Source: Corylus avellana
Lineage: Eukaryota > Streptophyta > Magnoliopsida > Fagales > Betulaceae
Assembly: GCF_901000735.1 (NCBI RefSeq)
Contig: NC_081546.1
Span: 2,423,001-2,487,000, forward strand
DNA: 64,000 nucleotides
Reading direction: 5' to 3'
Under the pieces are notes generated by a model. It was not told the origin of the DNA, made no database searches, and worked only from the letters and a program-made list of their open reading frames with translations. The position numbers and the translations under genes were made by a program. Numbering within the stretch: position 1 is the stretch's first letter; each line of letters begins with the position of its first letter. Shown one piece after another: positions 44,497 to 56,757 of this stretch.

Positions 44497-46651
44497 AAGT
44501 TGTCCTGAAATTGATGGCGCTAGTTGGCTGAGCATGTGCGCAAGCTGGCTAGCTTGGAAATACAAATGAATCTTCTGGATGAGGAAGTAAATCATTTGAG
44601 GAATAATTAACCTCATCAAACAAATATATGCATGTGTTATATTTCCCGTCTATAAGATCCCAAATTTTTTCTGGTTTATGCTTTGGATTCCAATAAAAAA
44701 AAAACGAAGTGAATAAAAATGAAGAATTACAGTGAGCAGCATCACATGGAGCTAGCTTGAGGCGAAACAACTGAGATTTGGAGTCAGAAGCATGGACACC
44801 CAAAAAGTTGTCTGTGTTATCGTATCCGACTGCACAAAAGCATGCAGGGTGGTCCAAAGGAAGACGTTATTGCATTTTCGCTTCTTCTTTTTTTTAATGC
44901 TTTTTCCAGAAGTAGCGTCTCTGATTTGACGTAGATTCATTCACTTTACCTCTCCATCAGATATACTTTTTCGATCCCAACAAATGTGGTTCTTCGTCTC
45001 TTGTTATTGCTATCTGACTTGGGAGACAAAGGAAGTTGCTTGTCCTTAAGCTTTGGCCACTCGTCTAGTCATTTGCACACCCATTTAAGATTGTCCCTAC
45101 GCAAACAGTACGAGGACACCCCTCTTATCAGTGCCTTTACAATCGAAGCCTATCATGATTATTGTGTACATCTTCAGGTCATCAAATGGATTTCATTTTT
45201 TTTTTTCTCACTACAAATTCTTAAAGAAGAGAGAATAGGGGAGCAAAAATGAATACTTCCAAACACATGGTTTAAAACGGCTCATTTGATAATATGGTGT
45301 GCACACTAATTTGCACATCTTAATGTCTTTAATGCAGTCCAATTCAAAAATGAGATAAGTTGCTGGCTTATGTCGGCTAGGATGAGGCTGAAGCCCAATT
45401 CGAGGCTACATAAGTAGAGTTGATGTGAGGATGGTTGTCAGGGAATCATTTTCTAGGATGATGGAGGGGTTTCCAAAATGAGAGGCGAGGTGCACCGCAA
45501 GAAAGGCGGCATCTGCTTCATCTTAGTTAGGTTCCATAGATAAAGGCTTAAGCTGCAAGAATGTCCCCACGGTAATCTCACAAAATGGCAGCAGCTACAA
45601 CACAACTAGGCTTAATTGCAATATCAAAATTTACTTTGTGATAACTCAGGGGGAGCCTAATCTTCCAAAGAGGGGGAGAGAGAGTTCATATTAATTATCA
45701 TATATGCATATAGCATGATATTATAAGAATTAGAATACCCTCTCAAACTATCATTTAATTGTCAATGTCCCTTTTAAATTATAAATTGTGTTAATATTCT
45801 CTCAAACTACTAAAAATTGTTTGTGTCTCCAATGACAAAAATATCCTAAATAAAAAATTATACTTTAAAAAAAAAATAATAATAAAAGCAATAAAAAAAA
45901 ATACAATATAGCTGAACCACCTCAATACTTAAAAGTGGTGGCCGAAACCCCAGCTGGTTCGGGGTGCCACAACCTTTTACGAAGGTTCAAAACCCCAACA
46001 TTCCCAACCCCTCTTAGCTCATCTCTCGTTGGAGTAGTAGTCGGGGGCTTGTCTTGGCCGTTTGGATCCGGTTTAATCAGATTTTTTGGAGTAGTAGTTA
46101 AGAGTGGTTACTAGAAACAACAGAAAGCAAGAAATTAAAAAGAAGAAAAATTGAGAACAGGAAAATCCAAAGAACCGAGAAACACACAAAAAATAATTGA
46201 TGGTTTCGTCCTTAATTAGATGTAACACACATGTCCAAAAAAGAATCTAAAAATCAATATAATCCCACATTATCAACACTCTGTTAATATTGTTAATTTG
46301 TTGTCATTAATTAACTTAACTATAAATAAAGTCAACCACCTTAAATAGTAGTATTGATTAAAAAAAGAAAAAGAAAAAGAAAAAAGTGTTTCAATATTGA
46401 TTAAAAAAGCAAAACAAAAATTTTACTACTTCAAAATTGTTATGATCTAATTATATGACTCATAAAAGCAATCATGTATTCAAGGGATTGCCTATGCGAT
46501 TATACAATATATATATATATATAGAGAGAGAGAGGAGAGGGAGAGAAAGAGAGAGCACCGGTGGGGAAAAAAATGGGTTGGGGGTGGCTCGCCGGCCACC
46601 CCATGGGCTGGGGTGGCCCCCCAAATGGGCTGGGCTCCAGCGTGGACCCAC

Positions 46652-46691
<40 letters not shown>

Positions 46692-49600
46692 GGAGATAAA
46701 GAGAGACCGGTGAGGAGAAAAATGATTTTTTTTTTTTTTTTTTTGTGGATGATGGGAGAATAGATATTAATCCAGTGTTTTTCATCTCATTTGATTGTGT
46801 GTGATTTTCTTAGCTGTCCAATTCTAATTGGTGGGCACAAAGGACCTTATAAAAATTATCCTCATATATATATATAATCCTTTGACTAGTTGTGTGTATG
46901 TACGTATAAGTTTTTGTCTTTTAATTAAGTTTTCGGCGGTGTTCTAGTCTGGTCCCAGGGTCCCAGCGGAGTCTCGAACGGGTTCCAACAGTGTCCCAGC
47001 TAGTCTCGACGGGGTCTTGGCAGGAGACAAGGTTTTGTTGGTGTCCCAATTGGGTCTCAGCAGTGTCCAAATCAAGTTTTGGCGGAATCCTGACAACATC
47101 CTGACTAAGTTTGTAGATTTGAAAATGAAATTCTCAAACTCAAAAAATAGTTTACTAGGGGTTAAAAGATTGTTGAGGAGGGAAACCGATCATCTTCATT
47201 TCAAATGAAATGGAGGATCAATTTAGTGCATTTAGAATGATAATATTGTCCAAATTTTTTGGACAAGTTTATTCTCTTAGTTACACTAAATGGAGCCTCT
47301 TCATTTCATTTAAAATTGAGAGGATCCTTTTGCGTTGAAGAGTTGGTACGAATTATATTTGATCAAAAGATTCTTGTTTTTGACACATTCGCTAAATCCA
47401 AATTAATAGAAATTAGAGAGAATGATAAAGTTGTAAATGGCCGGGAGGGGATCAGCCATTCCCATGAAATATTTCTTAGTTATATTATTATTTCTTTAGC
47501 CACGTGAGAATGGCTTTGGTGAAAATATATATATTAATTAAGTCTTAATTAAGGATCTTAGGCAAGAATCTCATTTGCTTATCCGTTGAGCCGGCCTGAC
47601 CAACATATATATGAAGTTTAAACCATCCTTTTTGACTCGTGCACTGTTTAACGCAATCTTTATCTGCATGCGGAGCCAAATTTTGATCAAACTCTTGCGC
47701 TCATGAGGACTGAAGAGTCCGTGATTCCATCCATAATGGACCACTTGTTATATTTTAGTCTTAACAACTCGCTTGTTGCCAAAATTCAACCCCTTTCTGA
47801 GTTGAACTGTACCTTTTCCTTTTTTTCTTTTTTTTTTTGGAGCTATTGGGTTAAACTGTACTAATGTATCTACCATTTTTTTTTTTTTTTTTTTTTTTTA
47901 ACGAGGATGTACCATATAATATAACTGCATATATGGTTAAAACAATTGATGGAGTCTCTGGCAAAAATGAAACATGTGATGATGATGCACATAATGTAAC
48001 CGCTTATCCCAATACGATGCACATGAAACATATAATTGAAATATAAGGTAAATTGATAATGATAAGGTTTAAACTCAGAACCTTTGATTATGACACTGCA
48101 TTAAATTACTGTTTAAAACCGTAGATTTATTATAGACAATAGGATGTTAAGACATGGACGTAGATATTAATTAGAGTGACGTGGATCAGCAGGCCAACAA
48201 TTGATTGAAAACTAGAACAACAATATGTAAATAGATAGGTTGTTGCATGTTCAGATAAAAGAGGCAGTCATTATTTTTATTTATTTTTTTTTTTTCTTTT
48301 GTATGTATTCCTCTTTAGATGCCATTGAGGCTGAGAGGCTTCCAAGAGTTAGATGCTAAAAAAAGTCAGCGACTTTGACAAAAAACTTAAAAGTCTTTCA
48401 ATAAATGAGTGAGTTATATATATATATAAAACAAGAGAAAGTATATATACAGAAGTCGTAGCTGCTGGACCATAACTAAAATACAACCAAATACACACAC
48501 TGACGCGCACACACTAGTGTTTTTCAACTAATAACTAATAGCTCTAATAAGCAACCCAAATCAACACTACAGAAACTCCTTATTGTAGAATAATTGGATG
48601 AATATAAGGCACAAAGGAGAGGGCTAGACAAGTGGTTTGGAAGAGAGGAGCCATTTGGTGAAGTTTTGTAGGGTAGCGTCGTCGGCTCTGTAGTGTTTTT
48701 GTGTGAATTCAAGCAATTCTGACCATGTAAAATCCGGGTACGCTCTTGTCCCATCGCCACATACAAGATCCTCTGGGGGTCTCACCACCTTGTCTTCTCT
48801 TGGGCACAGAAAGAATGCCAACGATCTCCTCTCCTTGTACCTGTTAACCACTGCTCTGTGGAGGCAACTCTTGTATCTCCCATTCGATAATGCCTACATA
48901 TCCAACAAAACCCAATAGTAACTCTGATCAGGCAATTTATACATACATAAATCCAAAAAATATACATGTAAAAGCTTGCAACTTTGTTGGCATATCAAAG
49001 AAAGAATCCTGCCATATTGGTTTTGCATTTGTCGCACCCTCTATGACAAAATACTCATGCCAACTTAAAACATCATGCACATTATATTACTCTCTAAATT
49101 TATTAAATAATTAAATTCATCCTTTCTTTCAGCTTTTGAGAAGTTAAATAATTATTAATTTAGCCTAACTACTTGGAGCTGTTTTTAAATTAATATTAAC
49201 ATTATAACATATATGTTATGCATGTCAACACTATATCCATAGATATAGTGTTGACATGCAATATGCTAATGATACTACTGTCCGAAAAATTAATCTCAAA
49301 GAGAAAAGAAAAAACAAAACAAAACAAGACAAAACCCAAAAGCCATACAAAATACTTTCACTTTTGGTGTTAAGTTAAAATATGATCATATCATTACGAT
49401 CACTTTTTCAAAAGTTTAAATTTATAGAAAATGATAAAATTATTTATTTATTAAGATTTTAACACTTTCTTTTCTTAAGTTACATTCAATATGTAAAATA
49501 TTTAAATACAGAGCTTCTTTTCCATATTAAATTATTATTTATCCGAAAAAATTTAACCCTTATAAATTTTTTTTTTTTCACTCTTAGACAAAGTAGGTAA

Positions 49601-49701
49601 ATAAATAAAATTACGTACGTACCATGAAAGTATCACCGATGTTAACGACTAGTGCATCATGACAAGGTCGAACAGTCTGCCATTTGTTGTTTGCAAAGAC
49701 T
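44497..49701. repeat. Outer inverted repeat, right arm
   Basis: Reverse complement of 32267-37472. It ends exactly at the N gap at 49702, inside GA20-oxidase exon 2. It includes the RNase H relic on the minus strand (about 45278-45588). Confidence 0.95.
48624..49701 (-). CDS. GA20ox: GA20-oxidase, partial second copy (exon 3 and end of exon 2)
   Basis: Exon 3 is at 48624-48893 and the last 79 bp of exon 2 at 49623-49701, where the sequence enters an N gap. All visible residues equal the gene at 31376, including LHRAV with the third iron ligand. The promoter, exon 1, and the His-x-Asp and NYPPCPEP motifs are not present. Because truncation coincides with the gap and the surrounding 5 kb is unchanged, this is more likely a second assembly of the same gene than a paralogue or a true pseudogene. 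It should not be counted as a separate locus without long-read support. Confidence 0.85.
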
Positions 49702-49801
49702 NNNNNNNNNNNNNNNNNNNNNNNNNNNNNNNNNNNNNNNNNNNNNNNNNNNNNNNNNNNNNNNNNNNNNNNNNNNNNNNNNNNNNNNNNNNNNNNNNNN
49801 N
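49702..49801. other. Assembly gap, 100 N
   Basis: A run of exactly 100 N. It hides the left end of the CACTA element and the rest of the second GA20-oxidase copy. Confidence 0.99.
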
Positions 49802-49878
49802 ACATATATATTTGCAACTTAGAGCGTATATATACATATATACATTACTAGTGTTTAACTTATTATTAAAAAACATAC

Positions 49879-50783
49879 CATCAAGGCGTCCCAAATATCC
49901 TCCTTGGTACGGTCCGGTACCTTCGTCCAATCGTCCGGTATTCGGACAAAATTTCCGCTCCTAACTATGTCTCCGGTCATCCGTCTAAATCGCACGGCAC
50001 TAAATCCAACGGGCTGGAATGATGCATTGTACTCTAAAATGATCCGTTTGCCGGGGGGGACTCCCGGCCGCCTGTGCGAATCAAGAATGGTAAACACCTC
50101 AATAACGGTGTTTCCTTCAGAATCAGTACCTAACAAATTAAAAAATAGAAAGGTAAGTTATTTCGAATTCAATACTAGGTAACAAGTAAATTAAAACCAA
50201 AATATGCACGACATTAAAGCATATACACTTACTTATGATCCAGACCTGCCGAGGGCCCAACCGGGCGTCGGGAGCAGGGTTGGTGGGCTGCGGGTCATCC
50301 GTGGCCTGTGCCCCACCAACCATGTGTTCCTGGGCCTCTGTCTCAGTGTCCTCCAGACCTGCTTTGTATTTTTTAATAATGTTTAGAATTCTATGAAGTT
50401 GTAGTTGTAGTTAAATATAATTGTTAGAAACTTTCAATCTTTTGAATCTTTAAAAAAACAGTCGGGCGTACCTGCGCTATGCTGGGTGTAAAGCCGCTCG
50501 ACATCGCCCTCATAACTCTGTCGTAACTCGCTGTACGGGTACGAATCAACCCGAAACCCCATGTGGGCCATGCCTGCCCGAGTGTATGGAGCATGGACAG
50601 GGGTCTCCCCTTCCATCGTACCTGGAAGAAGTGGTCGATATCCTTCCTGCATCCCAAGAAGCTGAGCAACGTCTTGTTGCTCGCTGTCATCAAGTTGGCC
50701 TGCCGGAGACCCAGGCGACGTAGACTGCCGCACTGCGGACGAGCCCCTGCGTGCTTTCCTCTTCCCCTTGTACTCATGGTACC
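49879..50783 (-). CDS. CACTA second gene: plant transposase (Ptta/En/Spm, Transposase_24-like), partial
   Basis: Three exons join in frame: 50783-50472, 50358-50233 and 50129-49879 (GT...AG, phases agree). The first encodes a basic Ser-rich segment (KRKARRGSSAVRQSTSPGSP) and a low-complexity region. The third encodes GKRIILEYNASFQPVGFSAV and NFVRIPDDWTKVPDRTKEDI, the pattern of plant En/Spm accessory transposases that bind subterminal repeats. The rest is lost in the gap at 49801. The start is uncertain: ATG 50777 (MSTRGRGK) lies in another frame from the rest of the exon, which suggests a 1-bp frameshift near the start. It follows the TNP2 gene in the same orientation, the usual CACTA order. 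Confidence 0.65.
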
Positions 50784-51001
50784 CTGTAAAAAACACCACA
50801 AACCCAATTAATTTCTTAAACAATGTATGAAATATTTACTACATTAAGTATGCATGAATCATAGTGCTACATGAGATATATATCAGATTTTAGCAAATGC
50901 ACAGCTTAATTAAGTGTGTTGATGTAATGTGCATGTAGTGAACAACTACCAATCAAAACATAAATATAAAATTAATTATAATAATATATATATATACATA
51001 C

Positions 51002-54000
51002 GCTTCGGTTGGATCTAAGTCGTGTCTGACGTATTCGATATGATCTTGTAGATCATGATCAAAATTTCTGGGCAATATAAGAGGCTCACACTCGTGGTAA
51101 TTGGCACATGAATCTTGATGTCCTTCACCCTGACCAACGTCGTATATGTTTCTAGGCTTGGTCCTTACTGCGCAAGCCCAATTTGGGCACCTATCATCTT
51201 GTACGTAAAATACCTGGTCAACTTGTGAAGTTAGCACATACGGCTCATCAGAAACCAGTTCTCCCGTGTGGACAAGGTTTTTGAAGTTAACAAGTACTAT
51301 ACCATACTCATCCACCTTGTACCCCTTGTCCCTCGTGTTGTCTGCCCAATCACACCTAAACATAACGTACTTAGTCCTGTCGTAATACTCAACCTCAACT
51401 ATTTCCATTAACTTCCCGTAGTATGTGTCGCCATCAAGAGTCGGCACACACACCCCGCTGTTCTGAGTCCTCTTTCCGGCATCAGATGCAATAGTGCGAA
51501 ACAACTTGCCGTTAACCACATATCTATTGTATCTGACTGCTGCCTCCCTCGGCCCTCTACAATGCATTACCAATTTGTCACCAAGTTCATTCCTGGATCG
51601 CTCATCCAATCGATCGACCTGTGAATATATTACGTACAATGGAAACGCACGGTTACTAGCTTTAGTTGATTTTAAAAATAGCATGCAAATAACTCCGACA
51701 ATTGCTTCAGGTAAACATCACATCATTCTTACGTAGTCACGGTACCACTCGCAGAACAAGTCGTAATGTTGGGTTTCCGACTGAGCCTCTGTTATTCGTC
51801 CCCTATTGCATGATCGCCTAAGCGTATCTATGTGCATCCTACAATTCGAAATTATGTTAATTATAATTCAATACGAGCAATATTGTCACAAGTTCATTGA
51901 GCATGCAATGTGCCAACAAAAGATCTCTACTTACGTCCGCAATTGATGAAACTCGTCCAAGTTGACATAATATACCGGTGTATCTGTGTCATTGTGATTC
52001 GGTCGAGTCGGACTCGTGTTCCATTTCCCTTTGAACCATCCAGATTTCTTTGTATCCTATTGCGAAAGGTTGGTGTATTCTCTAAATATCTCGAACAAAA
52101 CGTCACCAACTCAGTTGCTATGTAGCCCTCCGCAATGCAGCCCTCAGGAGCCGCTTTGTTGCGCACATTAGATTTGAATACTCCAAGGCTCCTAAATATG
52201 AACCAATACATATTTTCAGTTTAGTTAGTACTTGTCATGTATTGACACCTGAAACCAATAAATGGAAGAATATCCGTAAACAAATTTTACCTCTCTGCCG
52301 GATACATCCATCTATACTGTACAGGTCCACCGAGTCGGCATTCACGGATAAGGTGCACGACCACATGAACCATGCTCGTAAAGAAGCTGGGGGGGAAAAC
52401 CTGTTCCATCTTGCACAACGTGATACAGATGTCACATTGTAGTCGGTCAATATCCTGTTCGGTCAATGTTGTTGAACATAGGCATCTGAAGAATGTGGAC
52501 ATCTCAACAAGAGGTCTAACCACATTGCTTGGAAGTGATCCACGCAATGCAATAGGTAGAAGCTGCTGCATCAGTACATGACTGTCATGACTCTTTAACC
52601 CCGATATCGTATGGTCCTTAAGTCGTATACAACGAGAAATGTTCGAGGCATATCCGTCGGGCACCCTTACATTTCGTAGCACTTTCAAAAAATGTGTTTT
52701 ATCATCCTTGGACATCGTGTGGGTAGCTTGTTGAAAATAGGTCTTACCATCCTGCGGGTCCACAAATGTATGAAGTGTACGTCTCAAGCCCATTTCTTGC
52801 AAATCTAAGCGGGCGGCGAGGTTGTCCTTCGTTTTCCCTGGAATGTCTAGTATTGTACCAAGTATGTTGTCCATGACGTTTTTCTCTATGTGCATAACAT
52901 CAAGATTATGCCGCAATAAATTATCTTTCCAATACGGCAACCTAAAGAAAATACTTTTCTTCTTCCACATTTTTTGGCCAGTATTCGTCTTCTGCTTCTT
53001 TCTTTCTTTTTCCTCAGCCTCCCTTGCCTGACCGGCGTTCTCATCCCCAAACACCATCCCTTCTAATTGGCTTATGACTTCATCTCCACTTGGCACATCA
53101 GGGGCACATTCTAGTTCTACGTTGCCGTCAAATGTGCTTTTGTTTCGTCTCCATGGATGATCCATGGGCAAGTATCGCCTGTGCCCCATATAACACCATT
53201 TATGACCATGTTTTAACCATTTCGACGTTGTCGAGTTCATACAGCAAGGACATGCCTTCTCACCCTTGGTAGACCATCCAGACAAATCTGCATATGCTGG
53301 GAAGTCATTAATTGTCCACATCAACTGCGCTCGCATAACAAAATTATTTTTCTTTGAAACGTCATATGTGCGTACCCCTACACTCCATAGTTCTTGTAAC
53401 TCTTCAATTAAGGGTTGAAGGTAGACATCTATATCCATTCCAGGTGAACTTGGGCCCGGGATAATCAATGATAGTATAAAAGATGTGTGTTTCATGCACA
53501 TCCAAGGAGGCAAGTTGTAGGGTACAACCATTACAGGCCAAATGTTGTGAGATGTACTCATATTCCCAAATGGATTAAATCCATCAGAGGTTAGTCCGAG
53601 CCTTACATTCCTGCTGTCCGCTGAAAACTCCCGATGTAAATTGTCAAATGACTTCCATGCTAAGCCGTCGGCTGGATGCCTCAATACGCCATCCTTAGTG
53701 CGGCCTTCTGCATGCCACCTCATAAAGCGTGCTGTATGTTCTGACATAAACAACCTCTGTAGTCGTGGTATGAGTGGAAACCACCGCAACACCTTCACCG
53801 GACGTTTCTTGCCCGATGATATGGGTTGACCGTCCTCATCTAAATTGATTGCTTCCATCCATTTAGATTTTCCACATACGGTACATGAATCCAACTCTTT
53901 ATTGCCCTTCCAGAATAGCATGCAGTCATTACGGCACGCTGGAATCTTCTCATACCCTAGTCCCATGTCTCGTAAAAACTTTTTCGCCTCATATGTATTA

Positions 54001-54629
54001 AACGGCAGAGTTTCACTAGTCTCGGGTAGCAACTGATTGATGAACTCTAGGAAAGCCGAGAAAATCGAGTTACTAAGTCCACCAACGCACTTCAAGTTGT
54101 ACAGGTGAACAGTGGCACTTAGTTTGCTATGTTTTGTCCCAGTATGAAGTGGCTTCTCCGCTTTTTTAAGAAGGTCATAGTACTTTAGTGCATCGCCTTC
54201 AGCGGCTTCTTCGGTCACAATTTCCTCACCCCCTTGCACTACGGCCTGAGGCTCACAATTGTCTTCCCTAACTACTTCGTGCATGCCGAATAAATCACGC
54301 AACATTCCGTGCATGTCTCCACCCTGATTTGCGCATGCACCCGCATCTGAGGCCGGGCGATTGGAATTAGACCCGGTATCAGGACCCTGTACATGCTTCT
54401 CACCGTGATAGAACCAAAGTGTGTATTCCGGCATCATTCCTTTTCCCCCTGTCAAGTGGTCGAATATGAAACCCGGCGGGTGGCACCGGTTATTTCGACA
54501 AACCTTACAAGGGCAATAGATGAATCCATCAGGGGTTCTACAGTTACTAACTGCAAACTCCACAAACAATCTACACCCGTCTCTGTATTCCCTCGTACCC
54601 CTAGACTTTGTCATCCAACTCTTGTCCAT
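51002..54629 (-). CDS. TNP2-type CACTA transposase, multi-exon, frameshifted
   Basis: Exon 1 (54629-52291) encodes about 780 residues: MDKSWM plus the Transpos_assoc domain with its Cys pattern (CPCKVCRNNR) at residues 1-80, the Transposase_21/TNP2 core (WRRNKSTFDGN; YWKDNLLRHNLDVMHIEKN near residues 565-585), and the start of DUF4218 (LLPIALRGSLPSNV to YRWMYPAER). Exon 2 (52191-51935) continues RSLGVFKSNVRNKAAPEG to FCSRYLEN. Exon 3 (51838-51733) has HIDTLRRSCNRGRITEAQSE. Exon 4 (51618-51002) is a DUF4216 domain (EVEYYDRTKYVMFRCDW). In exon 2 the frame changes near 52055-52062 between FRNR and SGWFKGKWN, a 1-bp indel, so this copy probably makes no full transposase. It belongs to the machinery that cuts and moves the element. 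Confidence 0.85.
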
Positions 54630-54639
54630 TTTTATCTAC

Positions 54640-56605
54640 GTACATAAATTAGGAATAAATATATAAGACTTAAAAATTGTATACCTAATTTCAAGCACAT
54701 TCATATATATATAAACATAAACCGAAACCTAAATATTTGAACCACATAAAAAATTTAAACCTATATTCTCATATATGATTAATTAAATTGTTTATGTCCA
54801 AAAATATATACATATTCATGCGTACGTAACTACATTCATCCGCACCAAAGTGTGTATTTATAACACTTATCTATTATAATTAATCCAGAAAAACCAATAA
54901 AAAAAACAATACTTGATCCAAAATTAAGCATTTTCTTTGGTGGAGACCCTAAACAAATTAATTCTAGCTAGGTTATTTTATAAGGTTGTTCTAATACATC
55001 TACCGAGCTAGGTTCGTTATGAGGACCCTAAATACAATAAATCTAGGTTCAATGTCGTTAGACTTTGGCATTAATTAGTAGGTGATGACATGCATGGGTC
55101 ATACAACTCTTTTGTTTGGTGTATTTATTTATTTTGTATATGATATATATAAAGGTTAAAGGAATTTTGAGTGTATTGCAAATATGGCAAATGTTTTGGT
55201 AATATATATTTTTGGTTTGGACGTTTCTTGGGTTATTGACACATTAGATTAATTTCTTTCATATTAATCACAATTTTAACAAAATTCCAACTAGTTTTTA
55301 GGTAATATAAATTTTAATGCGTTATATTTCAACAAGAACAAGCTATATAAGTTCCTCAAATTAACCAAAATTTTATCCGTTTTGTATGGTTTTTTTTTTT
55401 GTTTGAAAAAATAATATATGTGGGATAGAATAAAGTAAGAATCAAATTGAATATATTTTGCAAGTGTTTTAGGTTATGTGTTTAATTATGATTAGATTTG
55501 TTAAAAAAACTCAAAACAAAAGTGCGAAAAAAAATAGTCTAAAAAACAAAGTCATGACTTTTTACTTATTCAATATAGCACGTCTATTTAAGTTTGACAA
55601 GGTTTGCACTTTTGCCAACTCTTTTTCCCGTTAAATCCATGTAATTCGGATTGAATCCTCGCGTTGTGTGACTTTATAACTTACAAATTAATCCATAACG
55701 TTTATGGTTAAAAGAATATTAAAAAACTCATTAACGTTGAATATTAATTAAACAAAGTCTTAAACTAAATCTCTATAAATATTATATATCACCACGCGCG
55801 CACTACACGTACTAATTAATTAGAAGGTCAAACGATATTGAAATGAATGATAGATTAAAATTCATATAATGTTTTATAAATTCTTTACAAATAAGCCAAC
55901 CTTTAGCAATTATATTTTCAAAGAAAAACCTAGCTAGCATGAGAAACATCATTTTGCATGCATGTGCATATCCAACGTACAATAAGTAATTAATTATTAG
56001 ATATTCCTAAAAAGAAAAAAAATTTCACCTCAATTAGATGCTCACAAATACTCAATCCAGTGCATTATTGAAATATATGACAGAATAAAACATCAAATTT
56101 ATAAAACAACACAATATTGTGCAATAAAACAATATTCTGCAATATTAAAACAATATTATATATAAAATAAATCAATATTTATAGTTATAAAATAAAACAA
56201 TATATATATATATATACCTGCAGGAGAGATGGTGGAGATTGGCGGAGCAGATTGGCCGGAGAATCGCCGGAGACGGCAACGGCGAAGTGGACGTGGCCGC
56301 CGGAGAGAGCTAGCTAGGAGAGAGAGTGCTACGTTGCTGCTGCAGAGAGATAAATTAAGCTTATCACAGAGAAAATGAAGGAGGAGCTAGAAGAAAATGA
56401 GGAAGAGTGAGGGAGGAGATAGAAGAAAATGAAAAAATACGCGAGGATGGTATGTGGGAGAAGAAGAAGAAATTTGTCGTCGATGAAATGGAAAGCGGGG
56501 AAAGAGGCGCGAAGGGAAAAGCCTCCGCGTATTGGTCACGTCGTCGGTCAGCCAGCGAAGTATTGCTGGCGCCACGTTCTAACTGTCTATGTGGCAGTCA
56601 GGGAA

Positions 56606-56650
<45 letters not shown>

Positions 56651-56757
56651 TAATTATATATATGTTATAGTATTAATTATACATATTAATACTAATATAA
56701 TTAATATTTTTCTGTTTTGTATGTATATATATAAATGTTTATATGTTTATAATTAAT
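54640..56757. other. CACTA internal non-coding DNA between transposase and nested LINE
   Basis: Very AT-rich. A GC-richer patch at about 56215-56600, with CCGGAGAATCGCCGGAGACG and purine-rich AGAGAGAGTG, lies upstream of the transposase gene and may be its promoter/leader region. (TA)n at about 56608-56646. No gene seen. Confidence 0.5.
56731..56757. repeat. Left target-site duplication of the nested LINE
   Basis: 27 bp, beginning ATAAATGTTTATATG, identical to 59545-59571. Confidence 0.9.

Noticed and set aside
32267..49701. Plastid-type inverted repeat or palindromic chromosome arm
   Set aside because: Contents are nuclear (spliced GA20-oxidase, MITEs, SINE) with no plastid rRNA or tRNA genes, and the ends coincide with N gaps.
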